Shown here piece after piece: positions 1-9,500 of a stretch of DNA of 23,534 nt (position 1 is its first letter; each line of letters begins with the position of its first letter). Made by a program: the position numbers and the translations under genes. A model generated the notes under the pieces. The model did not search any database. It had not been told where the DNA came from and saw only the letters and a program-made list of their open reading frames with translations. This DNA comes from Branchiostoma floridae (lineage: Eukaryota; Chordata; Leptocardii; Amphioxiformes; Branchiostomatidae), in assembly GCF_000003815.2 (NCBI RefSeq), contig NC_049992.1, forward strand, positions 9,377,121 to 9,400,654. Direction: 5' to 3'.

Positions 1-234
1 GCGATACTTATAGAACAGTCCCACAAGGAGGTCACATGACTAGTGCCCGCCATTTTTAATTGCCATTGTTAATGTATGGCAGTATCGGCGCTGTACATTT
101 TGACCAAAAACAGGGACTTAGAATGCTTGTAAAGCACGGAAACTCCGTACACATCAATGGGACACCAGCTTGAACATGTTTGTGGCGGTAGGTTTAGGTG
201 TCGTTGCGCGACGACCGATATTTTTGTGGATATA

Positions 235-454
235 GTGGGCATTCGCTAAAAAGACATTTTACTGGGCGTTCGCTAAAAAGACCATCGAGAATCGAAAACT
301 TTGATTTATGTCACTTCGGGTCGATGGATTGACTCGAAACTCAGGATTGATACATGGGAGCACAATGTGGACATATTCCAAGCAAAAAAATGAGATTCGT
401 GCAGCGCGGACTTCTCTAGAGTGGGCGTTTGTGGGCATTCGCTAAAAAGACCAT
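235..454. repeat. Three short direct repeats beside paralog A exon 2
   Basis: Near-identical units containing gggc(a/g)ttcgctaaaaagac occur at about 235-256, 262-285 and 431-454. The last lies 19 bp from the exon end at 473, where the similarity between paralogs A and B stops. Possibly part of an inserted element; the remainder of 1-470 shows nothing recognisable. Confidence 0.5.
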
Positions 455-472
455 GCGCGTTTAAGACCTCAC

Positions 473-1688
473 CATCAAGATCAATTTTGCCTCCCTCCAG
501 CTTTCCGTCTTCCTCCTTTAAGGACTCCACTTTCTTCTCCACCAGCTCCTCCAGCTCCTCCATCACCAGATCCAGAGCTGCATCTTCCTCCGCATTCTCC
601 ACTTCTCTCTCTATCTCATCTGCAACCTCATGGAGAATCTCCACTTGTTTCTCAAAGTCATCTCCTGTAGCCATATGAAAAGAAGACGAGACTTGCTCCA
701 CTTTGTCATGACGCTAAAAGCTATATACCACCCAAATGGCAAGACCATATATCATGTCGGGGAGAAGAAATACATCGAAAAAAACTGCTATCATATACTA
801 AGTATTCTAATTGATTATGTAAATATACACCTGTATAATTCATTTTCTGCAACATTGGATTACGTACCTACATACCAAAAAACGTGAAAATTCTTGGTTC
901 CTCTTGAGTCATCATTTTCAGATGCTGAAGTTTTTAACAAAAATGCCCCTGCTATCCCGAAACAAGCCGGTAGGGGGCTCAAACTTATGTCACTTATTCT
1001 TTAGCACAAGAGCAACCAAAAATCGTGACAATAGCTTGTTCAGAACACGAATTTAGCAACCACAAGTTACGCTGCAGTAGCAAGAAAAGCCGCTAGGGGG
1101 CCCAAAATCTAATCATCTCTAGCTTTCAATACACCCTACCAACAGACCAAAAATGAAACCAATCCATCCAGTCGTTCTTGAGTCATCTTAATTGTCTACA
1201 GACAGACACACAAACGCTAGTGAAAACATAACCTCCATGATAAAATCACGACAATCCATCAACCCCTTCCCGAGTTGTTTCCCTCCGTAAAGAGGATGCA
1301 ACTGCGCTTGTGCGGTCGAAATGCTGTAGTAGTATTCCGATAATTTTTTGCCAATCAGACACATACTACACAATATAGGCTAATATTTTGTCTCTTTTCC
1401 AATCACATGTTTCATAATGTTTGCCTAACGTTACTCAAGATGAGATTGACGGATCTTCATACTGTTTGGTTCACTGATAGTGATAACATTGGACTCGTGC
1501 GGGATTAGGCTATGAGACTCATAATTGTTAATGAAATTAAACATCCTAGCTACATTACCTTCAGGTGCTGCTCTTTTAACAAGTGGCGACCTCCTCCTCC
1601 CTGTACAACGGAGGCGGCGGCAATGAGTGTTAGACAGCACCAGGCTGGCCAGCGCCAACGTCACGACCATCAGCAGAACAACTCTCAT
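473..1688 (-). CDS. Secreted acidic-helix precursor, paralog A (3' end not found)
   Basis: Modelled as complement(join(473..664,1559..1688)). The first exon starts at the ATG at 1688 and encodes a hydrophobic signal peptide (MRVVLLMVVTLALASLVLS). A short cationic segment follows with Cys23 and Cys28 in an Arg-rich context, closing with Lys38-Arg39. It splices at GAAG|gtaatg (phase 1) to an acidic exon that starts after ctacag, also phase 1, and encodes 63 whole codons rich in Glu and Asp with leucine spacing typical of an amphipathic or coiled-coil helix. That exon leaves at GATG|gtgagg, phase 1. An in-frame ATG lies 16 codons upstream, but the paralog and the signal peptide favour 1688. No last exon is visible between 1 and 472, so it may lie outside the window, be lost, or the gene may be dead. 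Paralog B is 2.4 kb away in the same orientation. I do not recognise the family; secretion and Lys-Arg processing are inferences from the sequence. Confidence 0.6.
887..1190. repeat. Interspersed repeat in intron 1 of paralog A
   Basis: Contains two related blocks, agccggtagggggctcaaa near 968 and agccgctagggggcccaaa near 1088. They are followed by gattag-complement and a block reading aatccatccagtcgttcttg. An inverted, diverged copy lies at about 3440-3540, showing this is a repeat family and not gene sequence. The family is not identified. The rest of the 894-bp intron shows no other feature. Confidence 0.5.
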
Positions 1689-1749
1689 GCTGAAAACTAG
1701 AGATGAGACGGCAGTAGTGGAATCAAGGAAGGTCACGGGGAGGGGGCGG

Positions 1750-1757
1750 TTTTAGTA
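1750..1757 (-). promoter_or_regulatory. Degenerate TATA box of paralog A
   Basis: The minus strand reads TACTAAAA, then ccgccccctcccc, at the place matching the TATAAAAA of paralog B. The C-rich run and the region down to the ATG are clearly homologous, so this is probably the same promoter with a weakened TATA element. Confidence 0.45.
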
Positions 1758-1833
1758 GCAGAGTGTTTACATGTCTCCACTTAAAAATATGACCAAACAA
1801 AATTTCCAGAATGCCATATGAAGATATCTAGCA

Positions 1834-1933
1834 NNNNNNNNNNNNNNNNNNNNNNNNNNNNNNNNNNNNNNNNNNNNNNNNNNNNNNNNNNNNNNNNNNN
1901 NNNNNNNNNNNNNNNNNNNNNNNNNNNNNNNNN
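1834..1933. other. Assembly gap, 100 N
   Basis: Exactly 100 N, a placeholder length. It lies about 80 bp upstream of the paralog A promoter, so upstream regulatory sequence may be missing. Confidence 0.99.
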
Positions 1934-2382
1934 AATGTATTCAGGAGAAACGCTTTTAAGTTCTACCAACAAAATTTGAAAGCCAAAATTTCTAAATCAG
2001 ATTTCTACGTAGCTCTTGAAGCTTCCGAATTTCTTACATATTCACTTGGTAGTCTGGTTTACGATGCGATGATATGATCACCACTGGGTATATACTACAA
2101 AACGATCCCTTTGTCCATTTTGATGCATATAAACTAGGGTTTTGCCAAACCTTTTTGCCATTCTTTTTGCCAAACCCAAGTGCAAAAAGGCTCTTAAGGT
2201 GCTATCATCAGCATTAGAAGAGATAGAAGAGAGTGGAAACGGAAAGAAGAATGTTACGACTGAGCTAAAAGATCTAAGAACCAAAGGTAAAACAGTTATC
2301 TTCATTGAAAGGTTTTCAGTTTGATGATATAATCATATGAATTGAATTGATGCAACAGACACATTTTTTTGTATCATATATC

Positions 2383-2388
2383 TTTATT
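2383..2388 (-). terminator. Poly(A) signal of paralog B
   Basis: AATAAA on the minus strand, about 140 nt downstream of the proposed stop codon at 2529-2531. It supports the three-exon model of paralog B. Confidence 0.5.
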
Positions 2389-2528
2389 TCTTGTCATCAC
2401 TTTGGCTAAGTCGAAAAGAACTAAATCTCAGAGCTTTATCATGGGAAGGACCTAAAGCGTTGATTATATCAAATCAACTACATGCAGGCTTCAAGGTCCT
2501 CGAGCTCCATTGTCGGCTTTGTAGTTGT

Positions 2529-4083
2529 TTACTTGCCGAATGTTCCGGATTTCTCCAACTGGAATTCTGAAAAAGAAATCACCGGTAAGTGTTTCATTCA
2601 AAGGAAGTATTATATGGATTGCTGGTAATGCTAATACCCCCCTCACATGTAGCGAAAATCGATCGGACGACGAGTCTGCGAGCTCTAAATTACGAGGAGG
2701 CATCACCCTGACGGGAAGAGGGGGAACTCTGCCATTTCTTCGTGGGCAGCAGGGTCATACCTCCTCGTAATTAATAGCAGACTCGTCATCTGATCGATTT
2801 TCACTACATGTGAGGGGGTTTTACCACAGTACAGTTTAAGACCTCACCATCAAGGTCAATTTTGCCTCCATCCAGCTTCTCCTCTTCCTCCATCAGAGAC
2901 TCCCTTTTCTCCACCAGCTCCTCCAGCTCCTCCATCACCAGATCCAGAGCTGCATCTTCCTCAGCCTCCTCCACTTCTCTCTCTATCTCATCTAGAGTCT
3001 CATGGAGAATCTCCACTTTCTTCTCAAAGTCATCTCCTGTAGTATAGCCAGATTAAAGGAGCCAAGTATCAAGATGATGAAATGCACCAAGATAGGCTGG
3101 AGAGATTGTAGGTGTTTTCTGAATGAGGGACTATGCTCTCTAGTTCAACATAGGATAGTATCATGGCCATAGTACAATTCTGATAAGTTACCGGTGTACC
3201 ACCATGTAACTGTTCCTCATGTAAAATTGCACCTGATTTAACGATATTGCTAACGTAATAATGCAAGCAAACTTAGCTTTAAAATCGAGCTCCGCCCAAC
3301 CGTGTCGCCAAGAACGCTTGTTAGAGAACCTTTCCTTGCAAGCGAACGGTGATTTTGGGGTAGAAAGAATCATATTTTTTTTAATCATTTCTTGATCCTT
3401 GCTCACACATTTGTGTACTATATATGTTAGTGTCTGTCTGGTAACTCACAAATGACTGGATGGATTGTCTTGATATTTAGTCTTCATAAGACCTCAAAAT
3501 GATTAGATTTAGGGCACCTAGCAGCTTGTTGCGATACTGAAACGGAACGTCCGGTTTTGATACGTCATGTTTTAGAAATACGATGTTTCTGATTTGTGAG
3601 TGATAGATAGCCTCTACCAGGCTCCGTGGATCGGTGGTCTAAAAGTAGAAATTGGAAAAATAGAGTCAATAGTACGCTTGGGGAGTAGGCCGATCAAGGA
3701 GTATAAGTTCCTCACCACGAAGGTGGCTACTAGTATCTGGTAGATAGCTCTTGGGAGGCAGAGTAAGTCGTGTAGATTTGGGCCCACCGGGTTTGTTTCC
3801 AACAATAACGTTAACATTACTCAAAATAAGAGTGACGGATCTTAACAATGTTTGGTTCAAATGATAGTGATGATATTGCACTCGTGTGCTGTTAGGTTAT
3901 TAGGCTCTTGATTGTCAATGAAACGTCCTAGCTACATACAGTACCTTCAAATGCTGCCCTTTTAACAATGCCCGACGATCTCCTCCTCCTTGCGCAACTT
4001 GCAACACGACGGCGGCACTGAGTGTTAGACAGCGGCAGGCTGGCCAGCACCAACATCACAGCCATAAGCAGAACAACTCTCAT
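2529..4083 (-). CDS. Secreted acidic-helix precursor, paralog B (complete, 121 aa)
   Basis: Modelled as complement(join(2529..2566,2848..3036,3945..4083)); phases 1 and 1 agree and the total is 366 nt. Exon 1 encodes a signal peptide (MRVVLLMAVMLVLASLPLS), then an Arg-rich segment with Cys23 and Cys30 ending in Lys41-Arg42. Exon 2 (residues 48-109) has about 28 Asp/Glu against 7 Lys/Arg and a long predicted helix containing EELEELVEK; further dibasic sites are Lys52-Lys53 and Lys90-Arg91. Exon 3 follows a strong acceptor (gatttctttttcag) and encodes EFQLEKSGTFGK then a stop. A TATA box lies about 65-70 nt upstream of the ATG, and an AATAAA lies about 140 nt after the stop. The Gly-Lys terminus looks like an amidation signal. 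It could be an antimicrobial or neuropeptide-like precursor; the layout is seen, the function is inferred. Exons 1 and 2 are well supported by the paralog; exon 3 rests on phase and splice site only. Confidence 0.65.
2638..2818. mobile_element. Palindromic MITE in intron 2 of paralog B
   Basis: Two inverted arms of about 60 bp (2638-2701 and 2758-2818) begin CCCCCTCACATGTAG and end near tacgaggagg. They match with only a few substitutions and flank a 56-bp centre. No clear target-site duplication is visible. It fills most of the 281-bp intron and ends 29 bp from the exon 2 donor. It has no coding capacity, so it is a non-autonomous element of unknown superfamily. Confidence 0.75.
3440..3540. 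repeat. Inverted copy of the 887-1190 repeat
   Basis: The block actggatggattgtcttga and the later block gattagatttagggcaccta match the reverse complement of the repeat at 887-1190 in the same order. It sits in intron 1 of paralog B, in the opposite orientation to the copy in paralog A, so the two insertions look independent of the gene duplication. Confidence 0.5.
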
Positions 4084-4145
4084 GCTGTTACTTGGTGGTG
4101 AAACAGTAATAGAGTAATTAAGGAAGGGCACTGGGAGGGGGGCGA

Positions 4146-4153
4146 TTTTTATA
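4146..4153 (-). promoter_or_regulatory. TATA box of paralog B
   Basis: The minus strand reads TATAAAAA followed by a C-rich run (cgcccccc), about 65-70 nt before the ATG at 4083. This implies a short 5' UTR. The same block is recognisable upstream of paralog A. Confidence 0.65.
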
Positions 4154-4159
4154 GCAGAA

Positions 4160-5230
4160 TGTTTTATGAAGAGAAAATTCGTTTGGAGAAAATTAGGCCA
4201 AACGAATTTTCCTAATATACTGTTTGGAGACATAGTATGGTAACGTTAGCAGTATCGTGAGCTGTACTCAATGTCTTACATTTTTACCCTATCCAGCTTT
4301 GTCATTTCAGAAACCCATTGTCATTGCAACATGAAAAATGATGATTCTTACCGGATTATTTTGTAGATTGTTGCCAGTAAGATTTTAAGAAAAGCCATCA
4401 AGTTTGGTTGTCCTAGCACTAGTCGCAGTTATACGATGTCAAAGTTGGTACCATCACTTTTAGCCCCCCTCCCCCAGTCTGGATAGATACCAGATGCGTC
4501 ATTATTTACTGACCAACTGCCGCAACAAGAAGCTATTGTAGGCTAATATGGAACTTGTTTGATTGAAATCATGTGTATGCCCTTACCTTGAAGAGGTGAC
4601 GATCAGATTCGAATGTAAGAATATGGGTGAGAACTCGTTCAGACTTCGTTCTTAGAGTTTATACAAGCCTGTGGTCTCTCCTCAGCGGGCTCCCAGTCTA
4701 TGTCAGGCTTTCGGGGATCATTATCTGTCGTTAAAAAGATAAACATCTTGTGGAGCAAGTTTTGCAATGTTCTCAATTGTCCTTCAGTGACACTCGGTGC
4801 ATAGCTATGAAATGAGAGGGACTACAACATACAAACCTAAAACAGCTTATTTATTAAATGATTAAAGTTTCTCAACGGTCTCCACTGTGCTTCAGTGACA
4901 CCAGTTGTCCTTGGTGAGGTAAATACAGGGGCGAACTATACCCTGACAACTTAAAAAAAACAACCTTTCTTTACCAAATCCCACACATGACATATGAAAA
5001 CATCTGTTGGGCACAACATGATATGCATGAATAAGTACGTATTTTGTTTATACCATGGACTGGTGATGGAGTAGGGTTCAAACTCCACCCAGAATCCAGA
5101 AGCTAATCAAGCAGATGTGAAAGAGTGAATTGACGCATGCTTTTGGTGATATTATTCATGCGTCAACACCTCAAAGGTGCCCCAGACCAAAAGTGACCGC
5201 AATGACCCTGGTTACGGAAAGAAACAGAGG
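4160..5230. other. Intergenic, no gene seen
   Basis: No open frame with splice-site support or recognisable protein similarity. Two short related blocks containing cttcagtgacac occur near 4783 and 4890, suggesting old repeat debris. Confidence 0.5.
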
Positions 5231-5232
5231 TA

Positions 5233-5406
5233 CAGTGGAAGTCGCTTATTTGCACACCCAATTTGCCGGCAAATCCCGTGCAATTGTCCGGCGTGTGCGA
5301 TAATGCGAAGTTACCCAGTTGGACCGCACCGCCACGGGATTTTTGGATTTCGTGCAATTGACCGAAGTGTGCGTTTATCCGACGTGCAATTAACTGGCTT
5401 CCACTG
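5233..5406. mobile_element. Pogo/Tigger-like MITE
   Basis: A 174-bp element with terminal inverted repeats starting CAGTGGAAG (left CAGTGGAAGTCGCTTATT; right end reads cttccactg), flanked on both sides by TA (5231-5232 and 5407-5408). TA duplication and CAGT-type ends with a TCGCTTA motif are typical of the pogo/Tigger branch of Tc1/mariner. It contains an internal direct repeat starting cgtgcaattg at about 5278 and 5352. It has no transposase frame. Confidence 0.65.
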
Positions 5407-5651
5407 TATTAAGGACATGCAAAATGAAAACCAAGCAGTGTAAAACGCGATGTAATTTCAACGTCGGAGACAGCGTAATGAGTCGGACACGGAGAAGGAG
5501 CAACAGTGAGGCAGGAGGGAGACGTAATCTGGCCTCTTTGGAAATAAAATTTCTTGTAGTTTCTTAACTAATGGGCACATCTAAGTGTTGCTGCTTGTCT
5601 GTTGACCTTGAAATGTTATAAGATTTGCCCCCACTAGCGGTTGCCAATAAA

Positions 5652-5730
5652 ACTGCATTCGTTTGTTATTACATTATACATTACATTATGAAACAGTTTA
5701 CTGCATTTGTTTGTTATTACATTATACATA
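5652..5730. repeat. Two-copy 48-bp tandem duplication
   Basis: The block actgcattcgtttgttatt followed by acattatacat starts at 5652 and recurs, with one change, at 5700. The surrounding stretch 5410-6300 shows no other feature. Confidence 0.7.
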
Positions 5731-6527
5731 CTATGACATAAAGTTAAAAGTCGTTTTCTTACGTAAGTAAGCTTTGGACAATTCCCCTCCCCAGGGATGG
5801 CATATTTTCCGCGTTTCAGGAAAGAAGTCAAAACGCAATCTTAGCATTATTTTCTTCATTTATGCTTAGTCATTATAGACTTGGCGGAGGTACGTGTTCT
5901 CGGTACTCTACTTATTCATGAATGGTGTGGTATGCGGGACTTATTTGCTTTGTCCATAGCAAACACGGAGTCTGAAGATTATGATTTCCATTTCGGCTTC
6001 TATGCGACACACCTTAGTTGACTGACCTCCTATGGCAACGACCCCCAACATTACGGGCTGCACCATTCAAACGGTAGAGGTATGCTCTATTTCTTTTTCC
6101 GACACAATTTGAAAACAAACTAGTCCATCATGGATAGGCTGATTATAACAGAATAGAGACTGGACCTTACAGAATCATTGCTGTATAGGGGATGTCGGTG
6201 TATTGTATTTTTTTAAACTCATGCTCTTTTTTCACTGAATGGAACAATCCGATGACCTCTATTCTCTTGGGTCATCTAATACCTGGACGCCAGGTGTTAC
6301 TTCCGTGTTACCATGTCTTGGAAAAAAAACACTACCGTACCGCATTTTCGGTTGATTTCTCTTCATTTTGACAACTAATCTTAAAAGTTATATCCTTGCT
6401 GATTTGTGACGAGTTTTGGCGATCCATTGCCACCAGGTAGAAGCGATCATATTCGATAGGTAGGTGATAAGACTGATAGTGCGTTCTGCTTCTACTAGAC
6501 TGTATGCAGTTGTGTATCATCACCACC

Positions 6528-9500
6528 ATGGGCTGCGGTACCAGTCAGTCATTACATCACAGCCAAAACAAGTCCAAGAAACGGCTACAACAGAGCACGA
6601 GAGCCACGGGAACAGACTCCCGGCGAGAGGCCCAACTCCTCGCCGCCCATCCCGAAGTGAAAGAAGCCATGACAGAGGCAACGAAAGCTGTCGAGTACAT
6701 GCGAGCACACAAAAACGACGAGGGACAAATCGAAGATATCGTTGATTTGTTAGATAAATCTATCTGGTCTCACTACCTTGAACTAGAGACCAGGACGCAA
6801 CGGATGCTTCTCGGAAATCACCTAGCCAAAATAGGAGGGGCAACGGTCTTCACTGAGTACATCCGCTTCTTGAAAGGGTTGGGATACTTTTCGAAAAAGC
6901 TATGGAGAAACGATGTGGTTTGGATTTGTACGGATTTTGTGAGACAGTCGGTGGTCAACTGCACTGACAGTAGTCCGAAGTTCGGGTACGAAGTGGTCAA
7001 GGCTGGACTGGCCGAAGTTGTACTTGACGACTTGGATACTTTCGGAAAAAAGGTGGGACCAGTACTGTATAAAGAGTTGAATAAAAGTACCAGTGAAGTT
7101 CAAGAATAGAAGAACTTGATGTTATACTCTTGTTGCCCTGTATGTGAAAATTTGTGTATTTTGTGTGCGTGGATCTTATACAAGTAGAAATTAGATAAGA
7201 CGCATCGCCTACTGTCTATTACATTCTAATGCTAGTAGTAAACAAAAGATACAACAGTTAAATAAGAACGTATATATAGTAGCACAACAGTCTTAAAACA
7301 GCTTCACATGTACGTATCTGTGATGATCTACAATGTATTTGTAGCATTACATATATATATCGGTTTGACTTTGAATCCCTACATGTTACTTCATTAGCAC
7401 AAAATGCAGGAGTAACTTAACTTTGCGATCTTACTTAAGCTGTTAAAATGGAATCTAACTCCCAAGTGCAATGCTATGTTATTCTCAATGCCGACAGGAC
7501 GACAACTACTCCAAAGTGTTGGTCTCCTCTGCGGTTCACATCATCTACAACTGCTCTCGGGTGGTGGAAAACTACGAGTTGCTCAACGACCTGAACGCCG
7601 TGCCACGACTCTTACCGTTTCTCGAACATGAAGACCCGCAGATACAGACTATTATCGCTCTTACACTGGCTTACATTACCGGTATGCACGTCCAAGTTCA
7701 GCTTTTGACACGTATCAATCAGAATATACATAGAATGTCGGCGTGTTTGTTTGTATGTCCTCGTGTGTGTCCAGTTGTTTGAATAAGACAGCCTGCAAGA
7801 TCAGAAAATAAGGTAGAAGGTGTACTAAGTATTAGGATCTTTGGAGAGTTGGAAGTTGGTGGTTTGGTTTTGGCCCAGTGTTGTAGACAGGCAAGATGAT
7901 CTGGCATTTCAACATGGTTGCGTGATGACGATGTTCAAAGTCAATGATATGAGTGATTTTTCTTAATCTGGAAGTGGGATTAATGCGTAAAATCCTTTTT
8001 GCCTCTGTGTACAGAGTCTTTGTTTTCGGTACGTGTTCGTAGTTATGATATCTAATAAAGACATTATGGAGTTTACAAGTCAAGAAGTCACGATGGCGCT
8101 GTTGTGCAGAGAGCAATCTGTTAATGTTGATTACGAAGAGCTGATTAAGTTGTCTCTTTTCCTTGGTTACAGATAAGGAGAACAAACAGCTTGTCATGTC
8201 CGAGGAAACTCAGAGAAAAGTCGTCTCCTACATTCTGAGACGTTTTAGAGAAGCTGTCAACGTGCCAAACTGGAGAAGTGACGGGTTCTCCGCCTTAGAA
8301 CTGGCCTCGGGCATAGCGCAGCTGGCGACAAACGACACAGAAGAAGATGCCAACAAGGTTTGTCTGAATACACAAACAATATACACATAAACGATGTAGA
8401 ATGTTTAACAGCCAGGTGGAGGCGACGATCTTTTATACCATTGTTCTGCAAAGAAGATTTAGACGTAACTCTCGTCAAGAATGGCAGTGCCGTATTTGCT
8501 GATGGCAGGGCGGTCTCAATATATACATTATATATTTGTTATCAGGTCATCTGTGCTAGTACATAACATTATGGAAAACTAGTGAACGCTCTTCTTACAC
8601 AAATATAAATACCACTCACCAGATTTTCGACCAGTTATCTAGTCTTTATCTGGAGAACTGTGGGCCAGGGTCATTACGCGTCACTTCCCGGAAGTGTGAC
8701 GTAGCGCCGGGTCAAAGGTGGTTGCAAGTTGGTATCGCCCTTCGTCTGTCGTTAATTTTTTGTTGTTCTTGTTCTCTTCGGCAGCTCGTGCTAGTTCAGG
8801 AAGGTGTCGTGCCTCTTCTTGTCAAGTTGATGCAAACCAGCGACGAAGAGGAGCAGCTACAAGCCGTGGGGGCGATCTGGCAGCTCTCGTTCCACGAAGA
8901 CAACAGGAAGAAGATTCTGGAAGAACCTGGGTTGGTAGAAAAGCTGAAGAACTTGAAGGATTCTCCATATGAAGAGATTTCGGACTCGGCAGCCGGAGCA
9001 CTTTTTGTGCTGACCGGGAAAGGTATGTTTATGCTTTCTAGCTTTGTGTTTGGGGCATGGTAGGCCTTAAACATAGAAATATCAATTGATATCCTAGCTT
9101 CTCTTCTTGCCATTCATCTCGCGGTAACATCGGTGACTACATTGACACACGAATAGCATAGTAACTAGAAGTAAAACATTGGGACAGACTGCAACTGTAC
9201 GTTGAAATTATTCCCATTAGATAGTAAGAATTGGGATTGACACCATTGAAAAAGTAACATAAACAAACGACACTTTTTAACACTCTCCGTACGTCAAGGG
9301 CATTCAAATTACTTATACATGTATTGTTCAAACCAAATGGAACTTCCAGGAAAGGACCAGCCCGAACAGGACATAGAGGAAGATGGCGACACACGCCGCA
9401 GACAGCGACACGTGATGATCAGTTACAACTGGGATCACAAGAAAATAGCAGTAAAAGTAAGCTGTTCATTTTTCACTTTGCTACAATCTGTGGTTTATTA

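Noticed and set aside
306-472. Continuation of the paralog A acidic frame to a stop at 306
   Set aside because: Beyond the gtgagg donor the two paralogs share only five residues and then diverge completely, so this looks like intron read-through.
421-678. Ser-rich plus-strand frame over paralog A exon 2
   Set aside because: It is the antisense shadow of the acidic exon; the minus frame is conserved between paralogs and has splice sites. The same applies to 2862-3047.
6280-6300. Palindrome acctggacgccaggt upstream of the ARM-TIR-SAM gene
   Set aside because: A single 15-bp palindrome with no further promoter context is not enough to call a regulatory site.
7832-8197. 121-codon minus-strand frame
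   Set aside because: It lies in intron 2 and runs into exon 3 of a well-supported plus-strand gene; no domain or splice evidence.
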